DNA from: Streptantibioticus parmotrematis
GTDB taxonomy: Bacteria > Actinomycetota > Actinomycetes > Streptomycetales > Streptomycetaceae
Length of the DNA: 64,000 nt
Direction of reading: 5' to 3'
NCBI RefSeq assembly: GCF_019890615.1
Contig: NZ_JAINVZ010000001.1
Location: 310,001 to 374,000 of the forward strand
Part shown: positions 52,444-60,985 of the stretch, piece by piece
Position numbering within the stretch: the first letter of the stretch is position 1
Layout of the letters: each line of letters starts with the position of its first letter
Position numbers and translations under genes: made by a program
The notes under the pieces: model-generated
The model's database searches: none
Told to the model about the DNA's origin: nothing
What the model saw: only the letters and a program-made list of their open reading frames with translations

Positions 52444-52950
52444 GTGAACGCCACGGACTTCGTCCAGCGCACCATCGACCTCGCCCGCGAGAACGTCACC
52501 GAGGGCGGTAGGCCCTTCGCCACCGTCATCGTCAAGGACGGCGCCGTGCTCGCGGAGAGCGCCAACAAGGTGGCGCAGACCAACGACCCGACCGCACACG
52601 CCGAGATCCTGGCCATCCGCGAGGCGTGCACCCGGCTGGGCACCGAGCACCTCGTCGGGACCACCATCTACGTCCTCGCCCACCCCTGCCCGATGTGCCT
52701 GGGCTCGCTGTACTACTGCAGTCCTGACGAGGTGGTCTTCCTCACCGCCCGCGAGGACTACGCCCCGCATTACGTGGACGACCGCAAGTACTTCGACTTC
52801 GACAGCTTCTACGGCGAGTTCGCCAAGAGCTGGCAGGACCGCCGACTGCCCATGCGCTACGAGCCGCGCGAGGAAGCGGTCGAGGTCTACCGGCTGTGGC
52901 AGGAGCACAACGGCGGCGACCGCAGGGTGCCGGGGGCTCCCACCGGCTGA
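52444..52950 (+). CDS. CMP/dCMP-type nucleoside deaminase in the cyn operon
   Basis: The 168-residue protein has the deaminase zinc motifs H52-A-E54 (PTAHAEILAIREA) and P-C82-x2-C85 (HPCPMCLGSLYY). The overall sequence resembles guanine deaminase or tRNA adenosine deaminase relatives, with a long C-terminal part (DYAPHYVDDRKYFDFDSFYGEF) as in GuaD-type enzymes. The GTG start at 52444 with AAGGAGG upstream and the 31-bp gap to cynS place it in the cyanate operon, an uncommon partner. The ammonia- or cyanate-linked substrate is unknown. Confidence 0.88.
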   Translation: MNATDFVQRTIDLARENVTEGGRPFATVIVKDGAVLAESANKVAQTNDPTAHAEILAIREACTRLGTEHLVGTTIYVLAHPCPMCLGSLYYCSPDEVVFLTAREDYAPHYVDDRKYFDFDSFYGEFAKSWQDRRLPMRYEPREEAVEVYRLWQEHNGGDRRVPGAPTG

Positions 52951-53050
52951 CCAGGGCGAAGGGGGACCGGGGGCGCACCGGGCGGGCCGGGTGCGGCCGG
53001 CGGCCGGGGCGGGCGTGACAACCGTCTCATCCGCCCCGGCCGCTCTTGCC

Positions 53051-53068
53051 TATGCAACGAGTTGCATA
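53051..53068. promoter_or_regulatory. PadR operator
   Basis: TATGCAAC-GA-GTTGCATA is a perfect 18-bp palindrome that matches the ATGC-N8-GCAT sites of PadR regulators. It ends 13 bp before the PadR start codon, so the repressor probably blocks its own transcription. Confidence 0.85.
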
Positions 53069-53081
53069 CCAGGATGCGGGC

Positions 53082-53654
53082 ATGGCACTAGAGCACGCCA
53101 TCCTCGTCTCCCTGCTGGAACGGCCGGGGTCCGGCTACGAGCTGGCCCGGCGGTTCGACCGGTCCATCGGGTACTTCTGGACCGCGACCCACCAGCAGAT
53201 CTACCGCGTCCTCAAGCGGATGGAGGCCGACGGGTGGATCGACGCGCAGGACGTCCCGCAGGACGGGCGGCCCGACAAGAAGGTCCACTCCGTCGCCGCC
53301 CCCGGCCGGGCCGCGCTGGCCGCCTGGATGGCGGAGCCGGTCGAGCCGGAGTCCGTACGGCACACCCTCGCGGTGAAGATCCGCGGCGCCGCCTACGGCG
53401 ATCCGGCCGCCCTGATCGCGGAGACCGAACGCCACCGCACGGCGCACGCGGACCGTCTCGCCCGCTACCTCGCGGGAGAGCGGCGCGACTTCCCCGAGGG
53501 CGGCGAGCCGACCGAGAGCGAGGAGCTCCAGCACGTCGTCCTGCGCGGTGGCATCGCCTACGAGCGGATGACGCTGGAGTGGCTGGACGACGTGCTCGCC
53601 ACCCTGCGGCGCCTCGCCCGCGCCCGCACGGCGAGTGACCGTACCCAGAGCTGA
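53082..53654 (+). CDS. PadR family transcriptional regulator
   Basis: The 190-residue protein is a PadR/Vir-type regulator. The winged HTH is in residues 1-85 (LEHAILVSLLERPGSGYELARRFDRSIGYFWTATHQQIYRVLKRMEADGWI, then KKVHSVAAPGRAALAAWMAEP). The C-terminal Vir-like domain forms the dimer helix. I use ATG 53082, the usual family start; the ATG at 53046 would lie upstream of the palindromic operator (53051-53068), placing it inside the coding region. It lies 66 bp before the acyl-CoA dehydrogenase gene, which it probably controls. Confidence 0.92.
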   Translation: MALEHAILVSLLERPGSGYELARRFDRSIGYFWTATHQQIYRVLKRMEADGWIDAQDVPQDGRPDKKVHSVAAPGRAALAAWMAEPVEPESVRHTLAVKIRGAAYGDPAALIAETERHRTAHADRLARYLAGERRDFPEGGEPTESEELQHVVLRGGIAYERMTLEWLDDVLATLRRLARARTASDRTQS

Positions 53655-53720
53655 CGCGCCGTCACTCAAAGCCCGTACCCGTACCCCCGACGAACCCTCA
53701 CCCAGGAAGGCGCTGCGCAC

Positions 53721-55442
53721 ATGGCCGACGCCCTGCTGTTCAACCCGCACACCTACGACCCGGCGCACTTCGACCCCGAGACGCGGCGCCTGCTGCGCGC
53801 CACGGTCGACTGGTTCGAGGAGCGCGGCAAGCGCAAGCTGATCGAGGACTACCGCAGCCGCGCCTGGCTGGAGGACTTCCTCGCCTTCTCCGCCAAGGAG
53901 AAGCTCTTCGCGACCTTCCTCACCCCGTCCGCGCAGGCCGGTGGCGACGGCGACAAGCGCTGGGACACCGCACGCGTCGCCGCGCTCAACGAGATCTTCG
54001 GCTTCTACGGGCTCGACTACTGGTACGCGTGGCAGGTCACCATCCTCGGCCTCGGCCCGGTCTGGCAGAGCGACAACGCCGAGGCACGTGAGCGGGCGGC
54101 CCAACTCCTCGACGAGGGCGAGGTGTTCGCGTTCGGCCTGTCGGAGCGCACCCACGGCGCCGACATCTACTCGACCGACATGGTGCTCACCCCCGACGGT
54201 GAGGGCGGCTTCACCGCGAGCGGCTCCAAGTACTACATAGGCAACGGCAACGCGGCGGGCCTGGTCTCCGTCTTCGGCCGTCGCGCCGATGTCGAGGGCC
54301 CGGACGGCTATGTCTTCTTCGCCGCCGACAGCCGCCACCCCGCGTACCACCTGGTCAAGAACGTCGTCGACTCCTCCAAGTACGTCAGCGAGTTCCGCCT
54401 GGAGGACTACCCGGTCCGGCAGCGGGACGTGCTGCACACCGGCCGTGCCGCGTTCGACGCCGCGCTCAACACGGTCAACGTCGGCAAGTTCAACCTGTGC
54501 ACCGCCTCCGTCGGCATCTGCGAGCACGCCATGTACGAGGCGGTCACGCACGCCCACAACCGGGTCCTGTACGGGCGCCGGGTGACCGCGTTCCCGCACG
54601 TGCGGCGGGAGTTGACGGACGCGTACGCGCGACTGGTGGGCATGAAGCTGTTCAGCGACCGCTCGGTGGACTACTTCCGCTCGGCGAGCCCCGAGGACCG
54701 GCGCTACCTGCTCTTCAATCCCATGACGAAGATGAAGGTGACCACCGAGGGCGAGAAGGTCATCGACCTGATGTGGGACGTGATCGCCGCCAAGGGCTTC
54801 GAGAAGGACACCTACTTCTCGCAGGCGGCGACCGAGATCCGCGGCCTGCCCAAGCTGGAGGGCACGGTCCACGTCAACCTGGCCCTGATCCTGAAGTTCA
54901 TGGGCAACTACCTGCTGGCCCCGGCCGCGTACCCGGCCGTCCCCAGTCGCCTCGACGCGGCCGACGACGACTTCCTGTTCCGTCAGGGCCCGGCGCGCGG
55001 CCTGGGCGCGGTGCGCTTCCACGACTGGCGTACCGCCTACGACGACCACGCGCACCTGTCCAACGTCGCCGTCTTCCGCCAACAGGCTGACGCGCTCTGC
55101 GAGTTCGTCACCACGGCGGCACCTGACGAGGAGCAGAGCAAGGACCTCGACCTGCTGCTCGCGGTCGGCCAGTTGTTCGCGCTCGTCGTCTACGGACACC
55201 TGGTGCTGGAGCAGGCCCGGCTGACCGGCCTCGACGAGGACGTCCTGGACGAGCTGTTCGGCATCCTGGTCCGCGACTTCTCCGCCCACGCGGTGGAACT
55301 GCACGGCAAGGACTCCGCGACCGAGGCGCAGCAGACGTGGGCGCTCGCCGCGGTGCGCCGGCCGGCCGCGGACCCGGAGCGCTCGGCGCGCGTGTGGTCC
55401 CGCGTCGAGGCGCTGTCGGGTGCGTACGAGATGCGTCCGTGA
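53721..55442 (+). CDS. Acyl-CoA dehydrogenase/oxidase family protein
   Basis: The 573-residue flavoprotein has the acyl-CoA dehydrogenase layout. It has an N-terminal helical domain (DPETRRLLRATVDWFEERGKRKLIEDY), FAFGLSERTHGADIYSTDMVL (a substrate/FAD motif, with SERTHGAD replacing the common TEPxAGSD), GSKYYIGNGNAAGLVSVFGR in the beta domain and a C-terminal helical domain with extra sequence. It is longer than typical members (about 380). The substrate is likely an acyl-CoA of unknown length. It follows PadR and ends at a hairpin terminator shared with the convergent HdeD-like gene. Confidence 0.88.
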   Translation: MADALLFNPHTYDPAHFDPETRRLLRATVDWFEERGKRKLIEDYRSRAWLEDFLAFSAKEKLFATFLTPSAQAGGDGDKRWDTARVAALNEIFGFYGLDYWYAWQVTILGLGPVWQSDNAEARERAAQLLDEGEVFAFGLSERTHGADIYSTDMVLTPDGEGGFTASGSKYYIGNGNAAGLVSVFGRRADVEGPDGYVFFAADSRHPAYHLVKNVVDSSKYVSEFRLEDYPVRQRDVLHTGRAAFDAALNTVNVGKFNLCTASVGICEHAMYEAVTHAHNRVLYGRRVTAFPHVRRELTDAYARLVGMKLFSDRSVDYFRSASPEDRRYLLFNPMTKMKVTTEGEKVIDLMWDVIAAKGFEKDTYFSQAATEIRGLPKLEGTVHVNLALILKFMGNYLLAPAAYPAVPSRLDAADDDFLFRQGPARGLGAVRFHDWRTAYDDHAHLSNVAVFRQQADALCEFVTTAAPDEEQSKDLDLLLAVGQLFALVVYGHLVLEQARLTGLDEDVLDELFGILVRDFSAHAVELHGKDSATEAQQTWALAAVRRPAADPERSARVWSRVEALSGAYEMRP

Positions 55443-55487
55443 CGCGTTCCCGGTGACGCGGCCCCTGTGGCGCGTCCTTGAGCGCGT

Positions 55488-55523
55488 GCGACGGGCGGAG
55501 GTCCGCAGGCCTCCGCCCGTCGC
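55488..55523. terminator. Bidirectional terminator between the acyl-CoA dehydrogenase and HdeD-like genes
   Basis: A perfect 14-bp inverted repeat (GCGACGGGCGGAGG / CCTCCGCCCGTCGC) with an 8-base loop lies between the two convergent genes. Confidence 0.85.
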
Positions 55524-55546
55524 CGTGTCCGGCCTGCGAGGACCGC

Positions 55547-56161
55547 TCAGACCGCGGGCACGTGGTGCGCGTGGTGCCGGGTCGGCCGGTGGCCACGGGT
55601 GGCGGCCCGCAGCTCGAAGGCGCTGGTGGCGCCCAGCAGCCCGACCACGATGAGCATGATGCCCAGCAGCATCGCCACGGCGAACACCGTCGGCGCGGGG
55701 AAGCTCAGCAGGACGATTCCCGCGATGAAGGTGATGACACCGCCGACGATCATCGGGGCCCGGTGCGGCGACTCCCGGTCACTGATCGCGGTGAACATGT
55801 TGACCAGCCCGGTCGCCGTCCACAGCACGCCCAGCACCAGCACGATCAGCGCGACGGTCTGGAACGGGTGACGCAGCACGAGGATCCCGGCGAACAACGA
55901 GAAGGTCGCCATCAGGATCCGCAGCACCTTGATCCCGGTGTCGTCCGTGGCGAACGCGTGGAAGAACTCGTACCCCGCGACGACGAGCAACTGGATGCCG
56001 AAGAGCACCGCGATGACATGGACGGTCCGGCCCGGCCAGGCGACGGCCAGCACCCCGGCCGCGAGCGTCAGCAGCGAGAACGTGAGCATCATGCCCCAGT
56101 GGCCACCGGCCCTGGCCATCACGTCGTGCGGGTCCCCGGTCGAGGGGGAGGTGCGATCCAT
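55547..56161 (-). CDS. HdeD family (DUF308) membrane protein
   Basis: The 204-residue membrane protein has six hydrophobic helices in three pairs: MLTFSLLTLAAGVLAVAWP; VIAVLFGIQLLVVAGYEFFHAF; LATFSLFAGILVL type; TVALIVLVLGVLWTATGLVNMF; MIVGGVITFIAGIVLL; and AVAMLLGIMLIVVGLLGATSAFEL. This is the HdeD/DUF308 repeat. HdeD is linked to acid resistance in E. coli; in actinomycetes the role is unknown. ATG 56161 has AGGAGG just upstream. The gap to 56354 (192 bp) shows no gene. Confidence 0.9.
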   Translation of the reverse strand: MDRTSPSTGDPHDVMARAGGHWGMMLTFSLLTLAAGVLAVAWPGRTVHVIAVLFGIQLLVVAGYEFFHAFATDDTGIKVLRILMATFSLFAGILVLRHPFQTVALIVLVLGVLWTATGLVNMFTAISDRESPHRAPMIVGGVITFIAGIVLLSFPAPTVFAVAMLLGIMLIVVGLLGATSAFELRAATRGHRPTRHHAHHVPAV

Positions 56162-56353
56162 CTCAGGCCTCCTTGAGAGATCCCATGCCAGATGCTTCCC
56201 ATGCCATCGCACGCCCGGGCGCGGCCACAGGGCCGAAGGTCCCGGGTCCTTCGGCCGGAGGACACCTGCGGCCACGGACGGCACACCCCGCTGGCCAGGG
56301 GTGACTCAGCGTGGCCGACCAGCCTGGGACGAACCGTTCGTTATGGTGCGGAA

Positions 56354-56929
56354 GTGACCCCTGAGGCGTTCCGCGAGTTCTTCACCGCGTCCGCCGGCGC
56401 GAGCGGCGCGCTGATCGGACTGCTGTTCGTGGCCATCACCGTCGCGCCGGAACGCGCGCACCGCGTCGAGACGCAGGTGGAGTTCCGGGTCCTCGCGTCC
56501 GCGGCGCTGCTGGTCTTCACCAACGCGCTGGTGCTGTCGCTGGTGGCGTTGGTGCCGCAGGGCTCGCTCGGCTACTGGGCACTGCTCGGAAGTGTCTTCA
56601 TCGTCGCGTTCGCCGCCGCCACCGCGCGCTCCGGCGTCACCGAAGGCCGCCATCAGCGGGGACGGCGTCAGCACTTCACCCTCGCCGCCGGGCTGGTGGT
56701 GATCGCGGCCTTCGAGGCGTACGGCGGGGTGCTGCTGATGGCCAACCCGTCCGACCGGACCGGCGGGGAGGTGCTCTGCTACATCGTCGTCGCCGACCTG
56801 CTGCTGGGGATCGGCCGGGCCTGGCAGCTGACCAGCATGCGCGACACCGGGCTGGTGTCCTCCCTGCGCGTCCTGGCGCACGGCGAGGACCTGCCTCCGG
56901 CCACCGACGAGCCGGAGTCCGGCCAGTGA
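56354..56929 (+). CDS. Small membrane protein of unknown function
   Basis: The 191-residue protein has five predicted membrane helices: SGALIGLLFVAITVAP; LASAALLVFTNALVLSLVALVP; YWALLGSVFIVAFAAATA; FTLAAGLVVIAAFEAYGGVLLMA; and LCYIVVADLLLGIGRAW. The EFFTASAGASGALIGLLFVAI start is seen in other streptomycete membrane proteins of unknown role. The GTG at 56354 has only a weak ribosome-binding site. It is convergent with the DUF4387 gene. Confidence 0.75.
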   Translation: MTPEAFREFFTASAGASGALIGLLFVAITVAPERAHRVETQVEFRVLASAALLVFTNALVLSLVALVPQGSLGYWALLGSVFIVAFAAATARSGVTEGRHQRGRRQHFTLAAGLVVIAAFEAYGGVLLMANPSDRTGGEVLCYIVVADLLLGIGRAWQLTSMRDTGLVSSLRVLAHGEDLPPATDEPESGQ

Positions 56930-56966
56930 CGGCAGGCGTCGAGAGCCCGCCGCGCCCGGTCGCGCG

Positions 56967-57302
56967 TCATGGCGCCGCCGGAAGCCTCAGGGCGAGCAGC
57001 GGACCGTGCTGCTGGGCGCCGTAGACGTCCGTATCGCCCACGGCGCCGGAGACCAGTGGCCTGCGCAGGGTGACCTTCACCGCCCTGGCCGGGGCGTAGT
57101 AGACCGGCTCGCCGACATCGGCCACCGGCACGCCGTACGCCTCGGCGACCCACTCCCTGCTGATCGCCCGCTCCCGCGCCACCAGGTCGAACTGCTCGCG
57201 CCGGGTGAAGACGATGTCCAGGGTGAGTTCGAAGGGGCCCGCGTTCTTGCTGCGGACGACGTCGGCGAGTTCGGCGACGGGGACCAGGACGGGGACGGTC
57301 AC
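56967..57302 (-). CDS. DUF4387 family protein (AtuA partner)
   Basis: The 111-residue protein matches DUF4387: LADVVRSKNAGPFELTLDIVFTRREQFDLVAR, then EAYGVPVADVGEPVYYAPARAVKVTLRRP. In many genomes it is encoded beside, or fused to, AtuA/DUF1446 proteins, as here. The GTG start at 57302 overlaps the upstream stop (GTGA). The family function is unknown; it may be a small subunit of the AtuA-type enzyme. Confidence 0.9.
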   Translation of the reverse strand: MTVPVLVPVAELADVVRSKNAGPFELTLDIVFTRREQFDLVARERAISREWVAEAYGVPVADVGEPVYYAPARAVKVTLRRPLVSGAVGDTDVYGAQQHGPLLALRLPAAP

Positions 57303-58708
57303 GACACTCCCTGCGGATCGGCGGTTTCCCGTGGCCAGGTGGAGGAGTGGACCGGGAAGAGCGCGCCCGGATCGTCGACCTCCATCAGGTGGTACACGCT
57401 CCACTCGTAGACCTCGCCCGCGTGGAAGTCCGAAGGGGAGTACGGGAAGGCGAGGTTGCCCGCCGTGGAGACCCGGCCCGGGTAGCCCAGGTGCAGCATG
57501 GTGGAGCGGGCGAACGCGCACAGGGTGTCGGCCAGGGCCTGGTCGGCCGCCACCGCCTCGATCACGATGCCCACCTCGTGGCCCACCGGCGCCGGGGTCG
57601 GCTCCAGCGGCCCCATGCAGCCGTCGGCGCCGTACACCCGCACCAGCAGCTCGTAGGAGCCCGCCGGAACACCGGGGAAGTTGTCGGCGGTGCGCTCCCG
57701 GACTGCCTTCACGATCCCGTCCAGCTCGCGGAGGAAGAACGGGTCGCGCGCCCCCGCGATCGACACCGTGCGGTGGCCGCGCAGCCGGGCGCCCTCCAGC
57801 TTGACGGTGTACGGCTCTTCCACGTGCCGGGAGCCGCTGACCCGCACCGCGCGGTCGCTCTCCGGCTCGAACACGCAGTCGTCCAGCAGGAGGCAGCCGC
57901 CGGGCCCCGGCAGCCGCACCGGGTCGCTCTTCTCGTACAGCGTGTGCGCCGCCACCGAGGTGGGGGTGCAGCGGCGGCCGGGGCTGAGCGGCTCCACCAC
58001 GAAGTGGTCGGCGCGCAGCGTGCCCAGCATGCAGTCGCCGCCGCTGCCGGGGGAGGTGGCGATCGCGGCGCACTCCAGGATCTTGCTCATGTGCAGGGCC
58101 GGGCCCGGATCGAAGCCGTGCAGCAGGGGGAGCGCGGCGAAGACCGCAGGGTCGTAGGCCCGCCCGGCGAGCACCACGTCGGCGCCGTCGCGCAGGGCGG
58201 CCACGATCGGTTCCGCGCCCATCTGCCCGACGAGGTGGGTGCTGGCGAGCACGTCTCGCTCCGTCAGATCGGGACCGTGGGGTACGGGACGGATCCTGCC
58301 GTTCCGCAGCGCCTCGATCACCGTCGCTTTGTCGACATCGGCCGGGATGGCCGCGACGCGCGGGGCGGTGCCTTGCTCGCGGACGATCTCCTCGGTGATC
58401 CGGCACAGCCAGGACAGGTGGGGCTCGGCGCCCGCGCCGCCCGCCGACCCCACCACCACGGGGACGCGCAGGCGGTGGGCGGCGGCCAGGATCCGCTCGA
58501 GGTCACGCCTGACCGCGTTCCGGTCGGTGAACGAGCGACCGGCGCCCAGGTAGTACGGGCCGGGGTCGGTGGAACCGGCGTCCACGGCGATGACGTGCGG
58601 CCGCCGGGCCACCCCGGCCTCGAACGACGCGTCGGGGAAGCCGTACCCGAGGATCGCCGTGGGCGCCAGCACCCGGATCTCGTCCCTCGCGGCCTTTCTC
58701 GCCGTCAC
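57299..58708 (-). CDS. AtuA-like (DUF1446) acyclic terpene utilisation family protein
   Basis: The 469-residue protein matches the AtuA/DUF1446 family: TAILGYGFPDASFEAGV, HVIAVDAGSTDPGPYYLGAG, VGSAGGAGAEPHLSWL and VVLAGRAYDPAVFAALPL. AtuA is part of the citronellol/geraniol degradation cluster in Pseudomonas; its exact reaction is unclear. Without AtuC/F carboxylase genes nearby, a terpene role here is uncertain; a hydroxy-acid pathway is equally possible. The GTG start at 58708 has no strong ribosome-binding site. It forms a two-gene operon with DUF4387 and diverges from the cyclophilin gene. Confidence 0.88.
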   Translation of the reverse strand: MTARKAARDEIRVLAPTAILGYGFPDASFEAGVARRPHVIAVDAGSTDPGPYYLGAGRSFTDRNAVRRDLERILAAAHRLRVPVVVGSAGGAGAEPHLSWLCRITEEIVREQGTAPRVAAIPADVDKATVIEALRNGRIRPVPHGPDLTERDVLASTHLVGQMGAEPIVAALRDGADVVLAGRAYDPAVFAALPLLHGFDPGPALHMSKILECAAIATSPGSGGDCMLGTLRADHFVVEPLSPGRRCTPTSVAAHTLYEKSDPVRLPGPGGCLLLDDCVFEPESDRAVRVSGSRHVEEPYTVKLEGARLRGHRTVSIAGARDPFFLRELDGIVKAVRERTADNFPGVPAGSYELLVRVYGADGCMGPLEPTPAPVGHEVGIVIEAVAADQALADTLCAFARSTMLHLGYPGRVSTAGNLAFPYSPSDFHAGEVYEWSVYHLMEVDDPGALFPVHSSTWPRETADPQGVS

Positions 58709-58897
58709 ATGCCGTCCCTTCTCCCGCTCGTGCTTCCTGCTGTTCCCGCGAACTGCTGTTTCCCGCGAAGCGCCCCGGCTACCCGTGGCATCGGCCGTCG
58801 GCCCGCTTCACCAGGACCCCACGCGGCGCTTGGGCACCACCGCCGTTGGGCAGGACTTCCGGGACATGACAACTTCCCCGATCCGGAGGTCCGCCCC

Positions 58898-59620
58898 ATG
58901 AACCGCAGCCGGTTGTCGCTGAACCGCAGACGGTGGTCGCTCGTCGCCGCGGCCGCCCTCGTCCTCGGCGTGTCCGGGGTCGCGTCCGCCGACAGCGGTT
59001 CCGCGCCGCACACCCTGGCCCTGGCACCCCATCACGTGCGCGCCGCGGACACCACGGACTCGCCCTGCGGCTTCACCCCCGCGGTGCCCGCCGACCGCTT
59101 CAAGGGCATCCCGGTCTTCAACGCGGCCGAGGCCGCCAAGCCGTACACCGCCCGGCTCGACACCAGCCAGGGCCCGATCACGGTGCGGGCGATGACCGCG
59201 CAGGCGCCCTGTACCACCTTCTCGTTCCGCTTCCTCGCCCAGCGGCACTACTTCGACGGCACCCACTGCCACCGGCTCACCACCCAGCACATCTACGTGT
59301 TGCAGTGCGGCGACCCCACCGGCACCGGAAGCGGCGGCCCGGGCTACTCCTTCAAGGACGAGAACCTCACCGGCGCCACCTACCCGGCCGGCACCGTGGC
59401 GATGGCGAACGCCGGACCGAACACCAACGGAAGCCAGTTCTTCTTCGTCTGGAAGGACACCCAACTCCCGCCCGACTACACGCCGTTCGGCACGGTGACC
59501 GGCGGCATGGACGTGCTCCAGCGGATCGCCCGGGCCGGTGAGGACGACCAGAACGCGCCCGGCGACGGCTTCCCCACCCTCCCGGTCGACATCCGGCACG
59601 TCCAGCTCACCCGGCACTGA
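58898..59620 (+). CDS. Secreted cyclophilin-type peptidyl-prolyl isomerase
   Basis: The 240-residue protein has a signal peptide (RRRWSLVAAAALVLGVSGVASA) and a short Pro/His linker. The cyclophilin domain shows ARLDTSQGPITVRAM, RHYFDGTHCHRLTTQHIYVLQCGDPTGTGSGGPGY, MANAGPNTNGSQFFF and FGTVTGGMDVLQRI. The catalytic Arg of the FHR motif is kept as CHR, and the usual V-I-F-M/IQGG stretch is changed to IYVLQCGDP, an extracellular variant seen in streptomycetes. It helps fold exported proteins. GGAGGT precedes ATG 58898. Confidence 0.9.
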   Translation: MNRSRLSLNRRRWSLVAAAALVLGVSGVASADSGSAPHTLALAPHHVRAADTTDSPCGFTPAVPADRFKGIPVFNAAEAAKPYTARLDTSQGPITVRAMTAQAPCTTFSFRFLAQRHYFDGTHCHRLTTQHIYVLQCGDPTGTGSGGPGYSFKDENLTGATYPAGTVAMANAGPNTNGSQFFFVWKDTQLPPDYTPFGTVTGGMDVLQRIARAGEDDQNAPGDGFPTLPVDIRHVQLTRH

Positions 59621-59737
59621 CCAGGGCCGCGCGGACGGCCGCCGCGGGGGAGCGCCGCACACCCGCCCGAGGGACCCCGTCACCACATCGGACGCTCCCC
59701 TGAGCGGCTCCGGCACGGGTCACCTACCGTCAGGACC

Positions 59738-60961
59738 ATGGTCGTCCCCACGGTTCACTCCCGTCGTCGTGTCCTGAGCTGGGTCGCCGGACTGGGCGGC
59801 GGGGCGATCGCGGCAGCCCCCGCGCCCGGTCCGGCGCACCGGGCCGCCGCGCACCCCGCCGCGTACCGCCCCGTCACGGCGCGCCCTGTCGCCGCGCGCC
59901 CCGTCACCGCCCGCACCCGGACGTACTTCGTCGCCGCCGACACCGTCGTGTGGAACTACGCGCCGCAGGGCCGCGACCTCGTCGACGGGCGGCCGTTCGA
60001 CGCGACGGAGGCTCAGGTCGCGCTGCCCGGCCCCGGCCGGCTCGGCCCGGCGTACCTCAAGTCCCGCTACCGGCGGTACACCGACGCCACGTTCACCGAG
60101 CGGTACACCGGCCCGGACGACGACGGCTTCTCGGGGATCCTCGGGCCGGTGATCCGGGCGCGCGTCGGCGACACCGTCGAGGTGGTGTTCCGCAACAACA
60201 CCCCGTACCCCGCCTCGATGCACCCGCACGGCGTGTTCTACACGGAGGCGAACGAGGGCGCGCTGTACGACGACGGCTCCGCGACGGCGGGCAAGGCGGG
60301 TGACGCGGTCGCCCCCGGCGCCACGTTCACCTACCGCTGGCAGGTGCCCGACCGGGCCGGGCCCGGGCCCGGTGACCCCTCGTCGGTCGTGTGGCTCTAC
60401 CACGACCACAGCGCGGGCATGGGCGTCCCCGGCGTCCAGGCCGGGCTGACCGGGCCGATCGTGGTGACCCGCGCGGACGCGGCGACCGCCGACGCGACGC
60501 CGTGCGACGTCGACCGCGAGGTCTTCGCCCTGTTCACCGAGTTCGACGAAAACCTCAGCCCGTACCTGAAGGACAACATCGCCCGCTTCGGACGCGGCCA
60601 GACCCTCGACCCGTCGAACGCCGCCTTCCAGAACTCCAACCGCAAGGAGACCATCAACGGCTACCTCTTCGGCAACGGCCCGAGCGGCACCACCGACGAC
60701 CACCCGGCGCTCACCCTCAAGCGCGGCTCGCGGGTGCGCTGGTACGTGCTGGACATCGGCGGCGCCCGGGACGCGCACACCCCGCACTGGCACGGCAACA
60801 CCGTCCTGGTCCACGGCCACCGTGAGGACGTCGTCCAGCTCCTGCCCGCCACGACCGTCACCGCCGACATGCGCCCGGACGACCCCGGCATCTGGCTCTT
60901 CCACTGCCACGTCGACGAGCACATGCTCAGCGGCATGTCCACCCGCTACCGCGTGCTGTGA
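59738..60961 (+). CDS. Secreted multicopper oxidase
   Basis: The 407-residue protein has a Tat-like start (SRRRVLSWVAGLGGGAIA) and a repeat-rich linker (RPVTARPVAARPVTAR). The two cupredoxin domains carry all copper motifs: SMHPHGVFY, LYHDHSAGM, HTPHWHGNTV and LFHCHVDEHMLSGM, the last supplying the type 1 Cys and Met and the trinuclear His residues. The size fits a two-domain or ceruloplasmin-like MCO, larger than small laccase. It oxidises phenols or metal ions with O2. It ends 24 bp from the convergent FAD hydroxylase gene. Confidence 0.92.
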   Translation: MVVPTVHSRRRVLSWVAGLGGGAIAAAPAPGPAHRAAAHPAAYRPVTARPVAARPVTARTRTYFVAADTVVWNYAPQGRDLVDGRPFDATEAQVALPGPGRLGPAYLKSRYRRYTDATFTERYTGPDDDGFSGILGPVIRARVGDTVEVVFRNNTPYPASMHPHGVFYTEANEGALYDDGSATAGKAGDAVAPGATFTYRWQVPDRAGPGPGDPSSVVWLYHDHSAGMGVPGVQAGLTGPIVVTRADAATADATPCDVDREVFALFTEFDENLSPYLKDNIARFGRGQTLDPSNAAFQNSNRKETINGYLFGNGPSGTTDDHPALTLKRGSRVRWYVLDIGGARDAHTPHWHGNTVLVHGHREDVVQLLPATTVTADMRPDDPGIWLFHCHVDEHMLSGMSTRYRVL

Positions 60962-60985
60962 CCCGGCCGCCCGGCGCGGCTCCCG

